A stretch of 64,000 nucleotides of DNA. Source: Pseudoalteromonas fuliginea (lineage in GTDB: Bacteria; Pseudomonadota; Gammaproteobacteria; Enterobacterales; Alteromonadaceae). A program made the position numbers and the translations under genes. The stretch spans positions 30,352-94,351 of the forward strand of contig NZ_JJNZ01000065.1 in NCBI RefSeq assembly GCF_000690055.1, written 5' to 3'. A model generated the notes under the pieces. It had not been told where the DNA came from. It did not search any database and was given only the letters and a program-made list of their open reading frames with translations. Below are positions 35,935-45,631 of the stretch, piece after piece. Numbering within the stretch: the stretch's first letter is position 1; the number at the start of each line of letters is the position of its first letter.

Positions 35935-36568
35935 GCCAGCTTTAAAAACGCTGGCTATTTTAGGGGCTAGCGGCCACGGTAAAATAATAGCTGATATTGC
36001 GGAGCAGCTAGGCTTTAGTGTTAGCTTTTATGATGATGCATATCCTAATAAAAAAAATATAGAGCATTGGTCTGTTGTAGGTACATTTTCAGATTTGCTT
36101 AATGTACCTAGTAACAACATGAATGTTGCTGTTGCTATAGGTGACAATAATACTCGAGAAGAAAAAATTAAAACGTTAGCCAAAAATGGCTACACACTTC
36201 CAATCCTAATACACCCAAGTGCAATTATAAGTAAATATGCTCAAATAGATTCTGGGTCTGTTATAGCTGCTAATGCTGTCATTAACGCTTTTGTAGTAAT
36301 AGGCCGTGGCTGTATAATTAATACCTCAGCTATAATTGAGCATGATTGTAAAATAGGTGACTTTACGCATATTTGCCCAGGCACTGCATTAGCTGGCGGG
36401 GTTAGCGTCGGGCGAAGTAGTTGGCTAGGTATTGGAAGTAAAGTAAAACAACTTATTAATATTGGCGATAATACATTAATTGGTGCAGGTAGTTTGGTTG
36501 TTAAAGATATACCATCTGGTGTAATTGCTTACGGCTCTCCTTGCACTAAAGTTTCAGAAAATAGTTAA
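35927..36568 (+). CDS. pglD: PglD-like sugar N-acetyltransferase
   Basis: The 213 residues have an N-terminal nucleotide-sugar binding domain (LAILGASGHGKIIADIAEQLG) and a left-handed beta-helix with catalytic His in SAIIEHDCKIGDFTHICPG (about residue 140). PglD acetylates the 4-amino group of UDP-4-amino-GlcNAc to give UDP-diNAc-bacillosamine. ATG 35927 overlaps the upstream gene by 8 bp, with AAAGG about 8 nt before it. Confidence 0.9.
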   Translation: MTKPALKTLAILGASGHGKIIADIAEQLGFSVSFYDDAYPNKKNIEHWSVVGTFSDLLNVPSNNMNVAVAIGDNNTREEKIKTLAKNGYTLPILIHPSAIISKYAQIDSGSVIAANAVINAFVVIGRGCIINTSAIIEHDCKIGDFTHICPGTALAGGVSVGRSSWLGIGSKVKQLINIGDNTLIGAGSLVVKDIPSGVIAYGSPCTKVSENS

Positions 36569-36594
36569 GCCTTATCATATTTTATAGGATTATC

Positions 36595-37770
36595 ATGTTA
36601 AACACCCCATTTTCCCCTTGGCCTAATTTTACGCAAGAAGAAGCCGATGCAGTTAGCCGGGTAGTTTTGTCGAATAAAGTAAATTATTGGACTGGTACTG
36701 AAGGTCGTGAATTTGAAAAAGAATTTGCTGCGTGGGCTGATAGCGAGTACGCAATTGCACTTGGTAATGGCACTTTAGCACTCGATTTAGCACTTAAAGC
36801 TTTAAGTGTTGGCACTGGTGATGAAGTAATAACTACTCCACGAACATTTTTGGCATCTGCTTCAAGTATTGTAACTGCTGGTGCTGCTCCCGTATTTGCT
36901 GATGTAGATCTAAATAGCCAAGCTATTACTACCGAATCTATAAAAGGAGTGCTTACACCAAAAACAAAAGCGGTTATTGTTGTTCATTTAGCGGGCATGC
37001 CAGCTGAAATGGATGAAATAATGGCGCTCAGTAAAGAACATGGTTTTTATGTAATTGAAGATTGCGCACAAGCACATGGTGCAAAGTATAAAGGCCGCTC
37101 GGTTGGTAGTATTGGGCATATCGGTGCATGGAGCTTTTGCCAAGATAAGATTATGACAACAGGCGGCGAGGGCGGCATGGTAACGACTAACTCAAAAGAG
37201 TTATGGTCAACCATGTGGAGCTACAAAGATCACGGTAAGAGCTTTGATGCAATATACAATAGACAGCATCCTCCTGGTTTTAGATGGCTGCATGAGAGTT
37301 TTGGTACGAATTGGCGCATGACTGAAATGCAAGCAGTGCTAGGGCGAATCCAGTTAACTCGAATGAGTGATTGGACTGCAAAACGGCAATCGCATGCTGC
37401 ACAGCTGGATAAAGCAGCAGATAGCTTCGATTGTGTAAGATTAGTTAAAGTGCCAGAGTATATCGAACATGCTGAATATAAACATTACATGTTTGTTAAA
37501 CCTGAGTACTTAGTTGATGGTTGGGATCGCGATCGTATAGTAAACGAAATAGTTGAGCGTGGTGTACCTTGTTTTCAAGGCAGCTGTTCTGAGGTTTATC
37601 TTGAAAAAGCATTTGATGATACCTCATGGAGGCCTGAAAAACGTTTACCAAATGCAGTAGAGCTAGGAGAAACTTCACTTATGCTTTTGGTCCATCCAAC
37701 CTTGAGTAAAGGTGAAATGGATAAAATGCTACAGGTTATAAGGGAAGTTTTGGGTTTGGCGTCTTTATAA
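36595..37770 (+). CDS. pglE: PglE-like UDP-4-keto-sugar aminotransferase
   Basis: The 391-residue DegT-family enzyme has GNGTLALDLALKAL, VIEDCAQAHGAKYKG and the PLP Lys in GAWSFCQDKIMTTGGEGGM. With PglF, PglD and PglC homologues around it, it should convert UDP-4-keto-6-deoxy-GlcNAc to the 4-amino sugar. A Wbp/Per-type use in another amino-deoxy sugar is possible. A strong AT-rich hairpin follows the gene. Confidence 0.9.
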   Translation: MLNTPFSPWPNFTQEEADAVSRVVLSNKVNYWTGTEGREFEKEFAAWADSEYAIALGNGTLALDLALKALSVGTGDEVITTPRTFLASASSIVTAGAAPVFADVDLNSQAITTESIKGVLTPKTKAVIVVHLAGMPAEMDEIMALSKEHGFYVIEDCAQAHGAKYKGRSVGSIGHIGAWSFCQDKIMTTGGEGGMVTTNSKELWSTMWSYKDHGKSFDAIYNRQHPPGFRWLHESFGTNWRMTEMQAVLGRIQLTRMSDWTAKRQSHAAQLDKAADSFDCVRLVKVPEYIEHAEYKHYMFVKPEYLVDGWDRDRIVNEIVERGVPCFQGSCSEVYLEKAFDDTSWRPEKRLPNAVELGETSLMLLVHPTLSKGEMDKMLQVIREVLGLASL

Positions 37771-37824
37771 TCAAAGGCTAACATTCGCTGATAACGTTTG
37801 TTTACAAAAAACAACCAAATACAT

Positions 37825-37856
37825 AAAGACTATATAAATATTTATATATAGTCTTT
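37825..37856. terminator. Terminator-like hairpin after the pglE-like gene
   Basis: The perfect 12-bp stem AAAGACTATATA / TATATAGTCTTT with an 8-nt AT loop is flanked by A and T runs and could act on both strands. It would partly separate the wbpM-like gene from the rest of locus 1. Confidence 0.55.
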
Positions 37857-37944
37857 AATTATTAAGTGCAATAGTTGTTCATCTTGTAGTAAAATTGTAA
37901 TCAATAGAATAGTAGTGGCGCTGCTAACTTCAGGGAAATGTATT

Positions 37945-39879
37945 GTGTTTTTAAAATTCTTAGTTAATTTACCTCGTCCCCAAAAAAGAGTTGTTTCTCT
38001 CCTCATTGATAGTGTATTTATAGTAGTTGCTTTTTGGCTTGCATTTTTGTTAAGGCTAGATAGTACGGCTGTCCTGAAAAGCACACATACATGGACATTG
38101 CTTTGTGCTTTACTTCCATTAAGTTTATTAAGTTTTGTAAAACTTGGTTTATACAGAGCAGTACTTCGTTATATGAACTCTCAGGCTATGTGGGCAATTA
38201 TTGCAGGAGTTATACTTTCAACTGTTTATTTGACTGTTTTATCTTTTTTTCTAAGTGCGCCAGTACCACGCACCGTTCCTTTTATTTATGCTAGTTTTTG
38301 TATTTTATTTGTAGGTGGCGCAAGGTTGACAGTACGTGCCGTAGTTGGGCAAATTACTATGCGTAGCAAAGAAGGCGTAATAATATACGGTGCAGGCTCA
38401 GCTGGACGTCAACTTGCTACAGCACTTGCCAATGGTCCTGAATACTCTCCTGTTGCTTTTATAGATGACGATCCGAAAAAACATTTATCGCTAATACAAG
38501 GTATTTGTGTACATGCTCCCTCGCAAATAGCTGCAATTGCAAAGCAAAAGTGTGCCAACAAAATTTTACTAGCGTTACCTAGTACATCGCGTAGCCGCAG
38601 AAAAGAAATACTAAATGCGATTGAAAAATTTAAACTACAGGTAATGACCATCCCAGGCATGGCTGATATTGTGTCTGGGACTAACAATTTAGATGAAGTA
38701 AAAGACGTTGAAATAGAAGATCTACTTGGGCGTGATTCCGTTGAACCTAGAGATGATTTGATGGCGGCAAATATAGCTAATAAAGTTGTTATGGTGACAG
38801 GAGCTGGTGGTTCAATTGGTTCTGAGCTTTGTAGGCAAATAGTAAAAAGTAGCCCTACTAAAATAGTGTTATTTGAACTTTCTGAATTTGCGTTATACGC
38901 AATCGAAAAAGAGTTATCTGAATATTGCATTAGCAATGGCTTAAATATAGAAGTTTTGCCAATACTTGGGTCAATCCAAAATAAAAAACTAGTAGAGTCA
39001 ACATTCTCAACTTTTGATGTACAAACTGTTTATCATGCGGCTGCATATAAGCACGTTCCTTTAGTTGAGCACAATGTAGTAGAAGGTGTACGTAATAATG
39101 TTTATGGCACATACAATGTAGCAACGGCTGCAATATTCACTAACGTAGAAACTTTTGTACTTATATCTACAGATAAAGCAGTACGCCCAACCAACATAAT
39201 GGGGACAACAAAACGTATGGCTGAACTTGTCTTGCAAGGTTTATCTGAAATTCAAAGTACAACACGTTTCACCATGGTTAGATTTGGTAATGTTTTAGGT
39301 TCATCTGGTTCTGTAGTGCCACTTTTTAGAAAACAAATTAAAGCGGGTGGCCCAATAACACTCACCCATCAAGACATAACCCGCTATTTTATGACCATTC
39401 CTGAAGCTGCTCAACTAGTTATTCAGGCTGGTGCAATGGGGGTGGGAGGTGATGTATTTGTGCTCGATATGGGTGAGCCTGTAAAAATTAAAGATTTAGC
39501 AACCAAAATGGTTCATTTATCTGGGCTTGAGGTAAAACATGAAAAACGCCCGAATGGCGACATAGAAATAAAATGCACTGGTTTACGACCTGGCGAAAAG
39601 CTTTTTGAAGAGCTACTTATTGGCGATAATGTTATTGGTACTGAGCACCCTAGAATTTTAAGCGCGCAAGAAATAAAAATGCCATGGGCAGAGCTTGATC
39701 CGTTTTTAGATAAACTTAAAATTGCATGTGATGAGTCTGATCATCCTGAAATACGTAAATTATTGTTAACAGCACCAACTGCATTTTCACCAACAGATGG
39801 TATTTGCGACTTAAACTGGAAGCAAAAATATAATACACAATCTAACATTACGGTTTTACCAACGGCAACTAGTAACTAA
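37945..39879 (+). CDS. pglF: UDP-GlcNAc 4,6-dehydratase, PglF/WbpM/CapD family
   Basis: The 644-residue inner-membrane enzyme starts with four helices (about 15-125). A first Rossmann region (VIIYGAGSAGRQLATALANG) and a catalytic SDR domain (VMVTGAGGSIGSELCRQIVK, then VISTDKAVRPTNIMGTTKRMAE-like residues near 410-430 and LRPGEKLFEELL) follow. It makes UDP-4-keto-6-deoxy-GlcNAc, the entry to bacillosamine or FucNAc-type sugars. I use GTG 37945, which has AGGGA 8 nt upstream and gives the usual NLPRPQKR N-terminus; GTG 37915 is an alternative. Confidence 0.94.
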   Translation: MFLKFLVNLPRPQKRVVSLLIDSVFIVVAFWLAFLLRLDSTAVLKSTHTWTLLCALLPLSLLSFVKLGLYRAVLRYMNSQAMWAIIAGVILSTVYLTVLSFFLSAPVPRTVPFIYASFCILFVGGARLTVRAVVGQITMRSKEGVIIYGAGSAGRQLATALANGPEYSPVAFIDDDPKKHLSLIQGICVHAPSQIAAIAKQKCANKILLALPSTSRSRRKEILNAIEKFKLQVMTIPGMADIVSGTNNLDEVKDVEIEDLLGRDSVEPRDDLMAANIANKVVMVTGAGGSIGSELCRQIVKSSPTKIVLFELSEFALYAIEKELSEYCISNGLNIEVLPILGSIQNKKLVESTFSTFDVQTVYHAAAYKHVPLVEHNVVEGVRNNVYGTYNVATAAIFTNVETFVLISTDKAVRPTNIMGTTKRMAELVLQGLSEIQSTTRFTMVRFGNVLGSSGSVVPLFRKQIKAGGPITLTHQDITRYFMTIPEAAQLVIQAGAMGVGGDVFVLDMGEPVKIKDLATKMVHLSGLEVKHEKRPNGDIEIKCTGLRPGEKLFEELLIGDNVIGTEHPRILSAQEIKMPWAELDPFLDKLKIACDESDHPEIRKLLLTAPTAFSPTDGICDLNWKQKYNTQSNITVLPTATSN

Positions 39880-39881
39880 AT

Positions 39882-39916
39882 GAATATAGGTGCAAATTTA
39901 CTTTGCACCTATATTC
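39882..39916 (+). terminator. Hairpin closing locus 1
   Basis: A perfect 15-bp inverted repeat, GAATATAGGTGCAAA / TTTGCACCTATATTC with loop TTTAC, starts 3 bp after the pglF stop. It lacks a T tract after the stem but is long enough to stop or process the locus 1 transcript. Confidence 0.6.
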
Positions 39917-40456
39917 CCTACAGCGTTATTTGCACACCCCTTCTTAACCAAGTACAATCTGCCCTCACCAAATTAAATCTTTATTATAGAAAGTTAGCAC
40001 TTTGTTTTATGTAACCCTGATTAATATGAAATAATCATCGGCTTTTTAATCAATAGGTAAAGTGTTTTTAAGTTTTTCACTAAAGTACTGGTTAAAGCTT
40101 GTGGCGCTAAACAAGCTATTTTATTTTTAAGTTATTTATTCCAGCTCATTTAATACTACCAGTAAATATATTCGTTAAAAAGTAAACGCAGCACTGAGAT
40201 TTTAGGTTGAAAATAAATCAGTATGCAAACTTTTAACTAGGGGTAGAGGATAGGGCGAAAGTGAAAACCTAAGAATAATATACTAGTGAGGCTTTTTGCG
40301 GGTATGCTTTTCACATTTATTTAACTGGTTGCGTGTTTACTGAACAGTCGTATCTTGCGCCGCTCCTATAGCCATGCTTTAATTAGCCAGTTAAAAATAC
40401 AAGTACTCACCAAGGTCGGTGAGTAAGTGCAATATTAAAAAAATTGGGATTCTACA
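39917..40456 (+). promoter_or_regulatory. Long leader/control region before wza
   Basis: No gene fits here. A possible promoter is TTGTGG (40099-40104), 17 bp, TATTTT (40122-40127), which would give a leader over 300 nt long. The leader can fold: TTTAACTGG (40320-40328) pairs perfectly with CCAGTTAAA (40387-40395), and a separate hairpin sits at 40404-40425. Capsule operons often have a JUMPstart/ops leader at this place; I did not find the ops core GGCGGTAG. Confidence 0.45.
40404..40425 (+). promoter_or_regulatory. Leader hairpin upstream of wza
   Basis: The perfect stem TACTCACC / GGTGAGTA with loop AAGGTC lies 31 nt before the wza start, just after the 3' arm of a longer-range pairing. 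It may control translation or readthrough. Confidence 0.55.
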
Positions 40457-41572
40457 ATGGCGTTAAGCTGTAAATCACTCGCATCAATACTCGCAATACT
40501 AAGCATGACCGGCTGTACAATAGTACCTGGTAGCCATTTTGAGGGGGTTACCCCTGGCGAGCAAACACAAAACCTCGAGCAAGATCTCGAAAAAGTAAAC
40601 ATTCAAATAATTGACTCGCTACTAATAAATAAACAAAAACAAGCGCGAGTAGCTGCTAGGCCTATATCTAGTTTAAATAACATAAACACAAGCAACTACG
40701 AATATAAACTAGGTGTTGGTGACGTACTAACCATTGGCGTATGGGACCACCCTGAGCTAACAATACCTGCAGCGGTACAACGAACAGCAGAGTTTGACGG
40801 CTTTAGAGTGCAAGAAAATGGCACTATAACTTACGCATATGCACCCAATATACCAGCGGTGGGGCGCACTGTAAGTGAAGTTCGTAACGAGCTTGTCGAG
40901 CGTTTAAGCCGAGTAATTGAAGACCCTCAGGTAGATATGAAAATAGTAGGGTTTAGAAGTCAAAAAGCGTATGTGACTGGTGAAGTAAAACAGCCAGGTA
41001 TATACCCTGTAACAGAAGTGCCGCTAACTTTAATCGATGCCTTAAACCAAGCCGGTGGTTTAACTAGTGCAGCTGATTGGCGAACAGTAACATTTACCCG
41101 AGGCAATAAAACAGAAGTTATTAAACTCGATGATTTTTATGCTCATGGCGACATTTCGCAAAACAGATTATTACAAAACGGTGATATAGTGCATGTTAGT
41201 CGTAACGACGCACAAAAAGTGTTTGTATTAGGTGATGTAAAAAGAGCCGGTACAGTAACACTTAATCGTTATGGTTTAAACTTGGCTGAAGCGCTAAGCG
41301 ACTCGGGCGGTTTGAACGAAAATACAGCCGATGCTAATGGTGTATTTGTACTGCGTAAAAGTAATGTTGAGCAAACCGGTATTATTGCTAATGTTTACCA
41401 GTTGCATGCAAAAAATATAGCCGCAATGGTATTGGCCGAGCAATTTGAACTACAGCCGCATGACATTATATATGTAACATCAGCGCCACTAGCTCGTTGG
41501 AACCGTGTAATTAGTTTATTATTACCATCGGTAGCTACCGTTGATAGTTTAGATGATATAAGCGCCAATTAA
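40457..41572 (+). CDS. wza: Wza-type outer-membrane polysaccharide export lipoprotein
   Basis: The 371 residues (E. coli Wza 379) start with a lipoprotein signal, LSMTGC, Cys20. The export domain begins YKLGVGDVLTIGVWDHPELT. Two SLBB units follow (TGEVKQPGIYPVTEVPLTLIDAL and LGDVKRAGTVTLNRYG), and a C-terminal helix holds LARWNRVISLLLPS, which forms the outer-membrane pore in Wza octamers. It heads wza-wzb-wzc in locus 2. Confidence 0.96.
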   Translation: MALSCKSLASILAILSMTGCTIVPGSHFEGVTPGEQTQNLEQDLEKVNIQIIDSLLINKQKQARVAARPISSLNNINTSNYEYKLGVGDVLTIGVWDHPELTIPAAVQRTAEFDGFRVQENGTITYAYAPNIPAVGRTVSEVRNELVERLSRVIEDPQVDMKIVGFRSQKAYVTGEVKQPGIYPVTEVPLTLIDALNQAGGLTSAADWRTVTFTRGNKTEVIKLDDFYAHGDISQNRLLQNGDIVHVSRNDAQKVFVLGDVKRAGTVTLNRYGLNLAEALSDSGGLNENTADANGVFVLRKSNVEQTGIIANVYQLHAKNIAAMVLAEQFELQPHDIIYVTSAPLARWNRVISLLLPSVATVDSLDDISAN

Positions 41573-41584
41573 GGGTTAATGGAT

Positions 41585-42019
41585 ATGTTTGATTCTGTCT
41601 TAATAGTGTGTGCGGGTAATATTTGCCGCAGCCCAACCGGTGAGTATGTATTAAAAGCAAAGCTCGAAGGTAAAAATATTAAAGTATCATCAGCGGGTTT
41701 AACAGCGCTTGAAGGCAAACCCGCAGATGCAAAAGCCAAACAAATAGCATTCGCTCATGGTGTTAATATGGATGCTCACCAAGGGCAGAAGCTTACATCA
41801 AGCTTAGTCGCGCAAAATAGCGTAATACTGGTTATGGAAGAACGCCATTTAAACGACGTACATGCGCGTTATCCTGAAGCGCGCGGTAAAACATTTTTAC
41901 TAGGTAAATGGATTAATAACGCCGAAATCCCCGACCCATACCGCCAAAGCCAAGAGGCTTTTGAACACGTTTACACATTAATCGACAGCGCATGCAGCGC
42001 TTGGCAAAAGTATTTATAA
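41585..42019 (+). CDS. wzb: Low-molecular-weight protein tyrosine phosphatase
   Basis: This is the cytoplasmic partner that dephosphorylates Wzc. The P-loop CAGNICRSP (Cys-X5-Arg) is at the N-terminus and the catalytic acid is in EIPDPYRQSQEAFE. About 144 residues, like Wzb. I prefer ATG 41585, 9 nt after AAGGG and matching the MFDSVLIV start of homologues; ATG 41579 is only 3 nt from the ribosome site. Confidence 0.95.
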   Translation: MFDSVLIVCAGNICRSPTGEYVLKAKLEGKNIKVSSAGLTALEGKPADAKAKQIAFAHGVNMDAHQGQKLTSSLVAQNSVILVMEERHLNDVHARYPEARGKTFLLGKWINNAEIPDPYRQSQEAFEHVYTLIDSACSAWQKYL

Positions 42020-42022
42020 GGA

Positions 42023-44266
42023 ATGGCAAAGTTAATGAATCCTAAGCCGACAGCTCCAACCAGCAATCAAAATAAATCAAATGAACAAGAAATCGACTTA
42101 CTGGCTCTATTTGGAACACTACTCGACCGTAAGTATTTTATTGTTTTATTTACGGCTGTATTTGCAATAATTGGGGTCGCAGTAGCCTTATTTAGTACGC
42201 CTATTTACAAGGCAACAGCCCTAATACAAGTTGAAGAAAGTAGCCCTTCCGTTCCTGGTTTAGATGACATGGCTGGCATGTTTGAGAGTTCAAGCGAAGC
42301 TGTAACCGAAATTGAACTATTAAAGTCGCGCAGCGTTATTGGTGAAGCCGTTGATTCGTTAAAGCTTAATATAGTAGCCGAACCAAAGTTATTCCCTGTT
42401 ATTGGAGGGCGTTTTTTTAGGGGGTTTGTAGCCGAAAAAGAAAATGATATAGCGGAACCAATGCTAGGCGCTAGTAGCTATGCTTGGGGCGGCGAAGCAA
42501 TTAATGTATTTAGATTTGTAGTACCAACAGCGTTTGAAGATAAAGAATTTGAATTAGTTGTAAATAAAAATGCGCAGTATGAATTAATTAACCCTGATGG
42601 AGACACTGTACTTACGGGTAAAGTGGGTCAGGATGAAAGCAGTGGATATTATGAACTTACAGTACGCAGTTTAAATGCACGCCCTGGTACAACATTTACT
42701 TTAATTAAGAATAACCGTTATCGAACAGTAATCGATTTGCAGCAAGAAATATCTGCCAGTGAAAAAGGTAAAGACTCAGGTATTATTACTTTGGCGTACG
42801 AACATAAAAGTTCTACTCATGCAGCAAAAGTACTCGATAAAGTTGCTGATATTTATGTGCGCCGTAATGTAGAACGTAACAGCGCCGAGGCTAAAAAATC
42901 TCTCGATTTTTTAGAAGTACAGTTGCCTGAAGTAAAAAAACAACTTGAAGGTTCAGAACAGCGTTTTAATGATTACCAAAAACAACGAAAGTCTGTAAAT
43001 ATAACTCTAGAAACTCAAGCGGTGCTTGAGCAGATTGTAGAACTAGACACAACACTGCAAGAACTTGATTTGAAACGCTTAGAATTAAGTCGCAAATTTA
43101 AGCGTGAACATCCAGCATATCAAGGTGTTATTAAGCAAATTGAATCTATTGAAACCGAAAAAAAATTACTTACTTCTAAAATAAGCAATCTACCCGAAAC
43201 ACAGCAAGAGTTGCTTCGTTTAACGCGCGATGTTGAAGTGGGTAACGAAATTTACATGTTACTACTTAGTAAAACGCAAGAGCTTGATATTGTGCGTGCT
43301 GGTACTGTAGGTAATGTGCGAGTTGTAGATGTAGCTGCGGTTGATACTACTGAACCAGTGAAACCTAAAAAGGCGCTTATAGCTATAGTGGCAACACTAC
43401 TTGGTGGGTTTTTAGCTGTAGCAATTGTATTGATTCAAAAAGCTATGCATAAAGGCGTAGAAGACCCAGCAGAGATAGAAGCGCTTGGAATACCTGTTTA
43501 CGCAAGTGTGCCGCACTCAGATTTTCAAGATAAACTAGCAGGCTTTACAGGAAGAACTAAAAAAAATAAAGTGGGCAAACCTAAATCAATACTTGCGCTC
43601 GACAACCCTGCCGATTTAGCAATTGAGGCACTACGAAGCCTGCGTACGAGCTTACACTTTGCGATGATGGAATCTAAAAATAATATTATTGCAATATCGG
43701 GCCCAAGCCCGGGTGTAGGTAAGTCATTTATATCAGTTAATTTAGCCGCGGTGTTGGCTCAAAGTGGTAAAAAAGTACTTATTATTGATGCCGATATGCG
43801 TAAAGGTTACTTGCAAACGCAGTTCGGTTTAAAGTGGGACGACGGCTTAAGTGACTATCTGTCGGGCCGTTTAAATTTAGAGCAAGTAACTAAAGCAACT
43901 AAAGTTAAAGGATTAAGTGTTATTACCCGTGGGCAAATACCACCAAACCCATCTGAATTATTAATGCATTCAAACTTTAGCAAACTAATTGAAGAGATAA
44001 ATGCCGCTTACGATATAGTAATTATTGATACTCCGCCAATACTCGCTGTAACAGACCCCGCAATAGTAAGCGCCCACACGGGCACCACATTACTTGTGGC
44101 GCGTTTTGGGCAAAACCACTTGCGTGAAATAGAGCTAACTAGAAATCGCTTTGAGCAAAACGGTATAGATGTAAAAGGGTTAGTGTTTAATGGTGTAGTT
44201 AAAAAGGCCAGTAACGCTTACGGCTATTATGGCTACTACAATTATGAATATAAATCAGACAAGTAG
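42023..44266 (+). CDS. wzc: Wzc-type polysaccharide co-polymerase and BY-kinase
   Basis: The 747 residues have TM1 (about 34-54), a periplasmic Wzz domain with coiled coil (about 285-400) and TM2 (about 446-466). The cytoplasmic tyrosine kinase has Walker A SGPSPGVGKS (about 558-567), Walker A' VLIIDADMRKG and Walker B IVIIDTPP. It ends in a Tyr cluster of seven tyrosines (YGYYGYYNYEY), the autophosphorylation site. It controls polymer length and export with Wza and Wzb. ATG 42023 is very close to AAGGA; ATG 42035 is an alternative. Confidence 0.96.
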   Translation: MAKLMNPKPTAPTSNQNKSNEQEIDLLALFGTLLDRKYFIVLFTAVFAIIGVAVALFSTPIYKATALIQVEESSPSVPGLDDMAGMFESSSEAVTEIELLKSRSVIGEAVDSLKLNIVAEPKLFPVIGGRFFRGFVAEKENDIAEPMLGASSYAWGGEAINVFRFVVPTAFEDKEFELVVNKNAQYELINPDGDTVLTGKVGQDESSGYYELTVRSLNARPGTTFTLIKNNRYRTVIDLQQEISASEKGKDSGIITLAYEHKSSTHAAKVLDKVADIYVRRNVERNSAEAKKSLDFLEVQLPEVKKQLEGSEQRFNDYQKQRKSVNITLETQAVLEQIVELDTTLQELDLKRLELSRKFKREHPAYQGVIKQIESIETEKKLLTSKISNLPETQQELLRLTRDVEVGNEIYMLLLSKTQELDIVRAGTVGNVRVVDVAAVDTTEPVKPKKALIAIVATLLGGFLAVAIVLIQKAMHKGVEDPAEIEALGIPVYASVPHSDFQDKLAGFTGRTKKNKVGKPKSILALDNPADLAIEALRSLRTSLHFAMMESKNNIIAISGPSPGVGKSFISVNLAAVLAQSGKKVLIIDADMRKGYLQTQFGLKWDDGLSDYLSGRLNLEQVTKATKVKGLSVITRGQIPPNPSELLMHSNFSKLIEEINAAYDIVIIDTPPILAVTDPAIVSAHTGTTLLVARFGQNHLREIELTRNRFEQNGIDVKGLVFNGVVKKASNAYGYYGYYNYEYKSDK

Positions 44267-44405
44267 TTACTTGGTGGTAATTGTAAGTATTTTCTTTGAA
44301 ATTGAATTAACTTAGACGTTTTCACTGTATTAAATTAGTGCTGTAATTTAATCATTGTTACAATGATGGCTGATAAATAATAAAATGCTCACAAAGGACA
44401 TAAAA

Positions 44406-45530
44406 GTGAAAGTATTAACTGTATTTGGCACTCGACCTGAAGCGATTAAAATGGCTCCATTGGTTCATGCTCTAGTAAATGATAGTCGCTTTGTAGCAAA
44501 GGTTTGTGTAACTGCTCAGCACCGTGAAATGCTAGATCAAGTACTGGACCTTTTTAAAATCGTACCAGACTACGATTTAAACTTAATGAAAGTAGGGCAA
44601 ACACTACCTGAAGTAACTAGTCGAATTTTGCAAGAATTGACTCCAGTACTTAAGGCTTTTAAGCCAGATATAGTACTTGTTCATGGAGACACTGCCACCA
44701 CTTTTGCAGCAAGCTTGGCTTCTTATTATGAGCAGGTAGATGTAGGGCATGTCGAAGCAGGGCTGCGTACTGGTAATATTTATTCTCCCTGGCCTGAAGA
44801 AGCTAATAGGAAGCTAACAGGAACATTAACTAAGTTCCACTTTGCGCCAACTGAAATATCAAAAGCTAACTTAGTTAAAGAGAATTATGCAGATGAAAAT
44901 ATCTTTGTAACGGGCAACACAGTTATTGATGCTTTATTACTGGTTAAGCAGCAAGTTGAAGGGGATGTAGAACTGAGCAATGCATTAGCGTCAAAGTTCC
45001 CTATGCTTGATGAAAGTAAAAAGCTTATTTTAGTAACAGGTCATCGTCGTGAGAGTTTTGGTGGTGGGTTTGAACGTATTTGTGAGGCTTTAGCGCAAAC
45101 AGCTAAAGCACACCCTAATACACAAATACTTTATCCTGTGCATTTAAACCCGAATGTACAAGAGCCAGTAAAGCGGATATTAAAAGATGTAGACAACGTA
45201 CATCTTATAGAACCACAGCAGTACTTGCCTTTTGTATATTTAATGAATCGTTCACATATAATTTTAACTGACTCCGGTGGTATTCAAGAAGAGGCGCCAA
45301 GTTTAGGCAAGCCAGTGCTTGTTATGCGTGATACTACAGAGCGGCCAGAAGCCGTTGATGCAGGCACTGTCAGGCTTGTTGGTACTGATGTTGATAAAAT
45401 TACATTTGCACTAAATGAATTGTTAACCTGTGAAACAGCATATAAAAAGATGAGTCGTGCCCATAATCCATATGGTGATGGTCAAGCTTGTCAGCGTATT
45501 TGTGATGTTTTAGGTGGTTATAAGTATTAG
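44406..45530 (+). CDS. wecB: UDP-N-acetylglucosamine 2-epimerase (locus 2 copy)
   Basis: The 374-residue paralogue of the 11881 gene has the same catalytic motifs (GTRPEAIKMAPL, HGDTATTFA, HVEAGLRTGN, GHRRESFGGGFERI). I choose GTG 44406 (AGGA 7 nt upstream, KVLTVFGTRP register) over ATG 44385. The proteins are clearly close, but the DNA differs at many third positions, so the duplication is not recent. It supplies UDP-ManNAc for locus 2. Confidence 0.95.
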   Translation: MKVLTVFGTRPEAIKMAPLVHALVNDSRFVAKVCVTAQHREMLDQVLDLFKIVPDYDLNLMKVGQTLPEVTSRILQELTPVLKAFKPDIVLVHGDTATTFAASLASYYEQVDVGHVEAGLRTGNIYSPWPEEANRKLTGTLTKFHFAPTEISKANLVKENYADENIFVTGNTVIDALLLVKQQVEGDVELSNALASKFPMLDESKKLILVTGHRRESFGGGFERICEALAQTAKAHPNTQILYPVHLNPNVQEPVKRILKDVDNVHLIEPQQYLPFVYLMNRSHIILTDSGGIQEEAPSLGKPVLVMRDTTERPEAVDAGTVRLVGTDVDKITFALNELLTCETAYKKMSRAHNPYGDGQACQRICDVLGGYKY

Positions 45531-45608
45531 ATATGTAACCGAGCTAATTTAAAAGTAAAAAATGAAGCCTTCATAATGTTCATGTCATTTTTATTTTAGT
45601 TATTATAC

Positions 45609-45631
45609 GTATGGTTTTTTCCGTACTTTTT
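45609..45631 (+). terminator. Terminator-like hairpin between wecB and wecC of locus 2
   Basis: Stem GTATGG / CCGTAC (one G-T pair) with loop TTTTTT is followed by five T. The equivalent gap in locus 1 is only 33 bp and lacks it. It may attenuate transcription into wecC and the AT-rich genes beyond. Confidence 0.5.

Noticed and set aside
38409..38936. 175-codon minus-strand frame inside the pglF-like gene
   Set aside because: Antisense shadow; the plus strand encodes clear Rossmann motifs over the same bases.
39917..40456. JUMPstart/ops element before wza, also looked for before the SLBB gene
   Set aside because: I could not find the GGCGGTAG core or a convincing variant on the plus strand.
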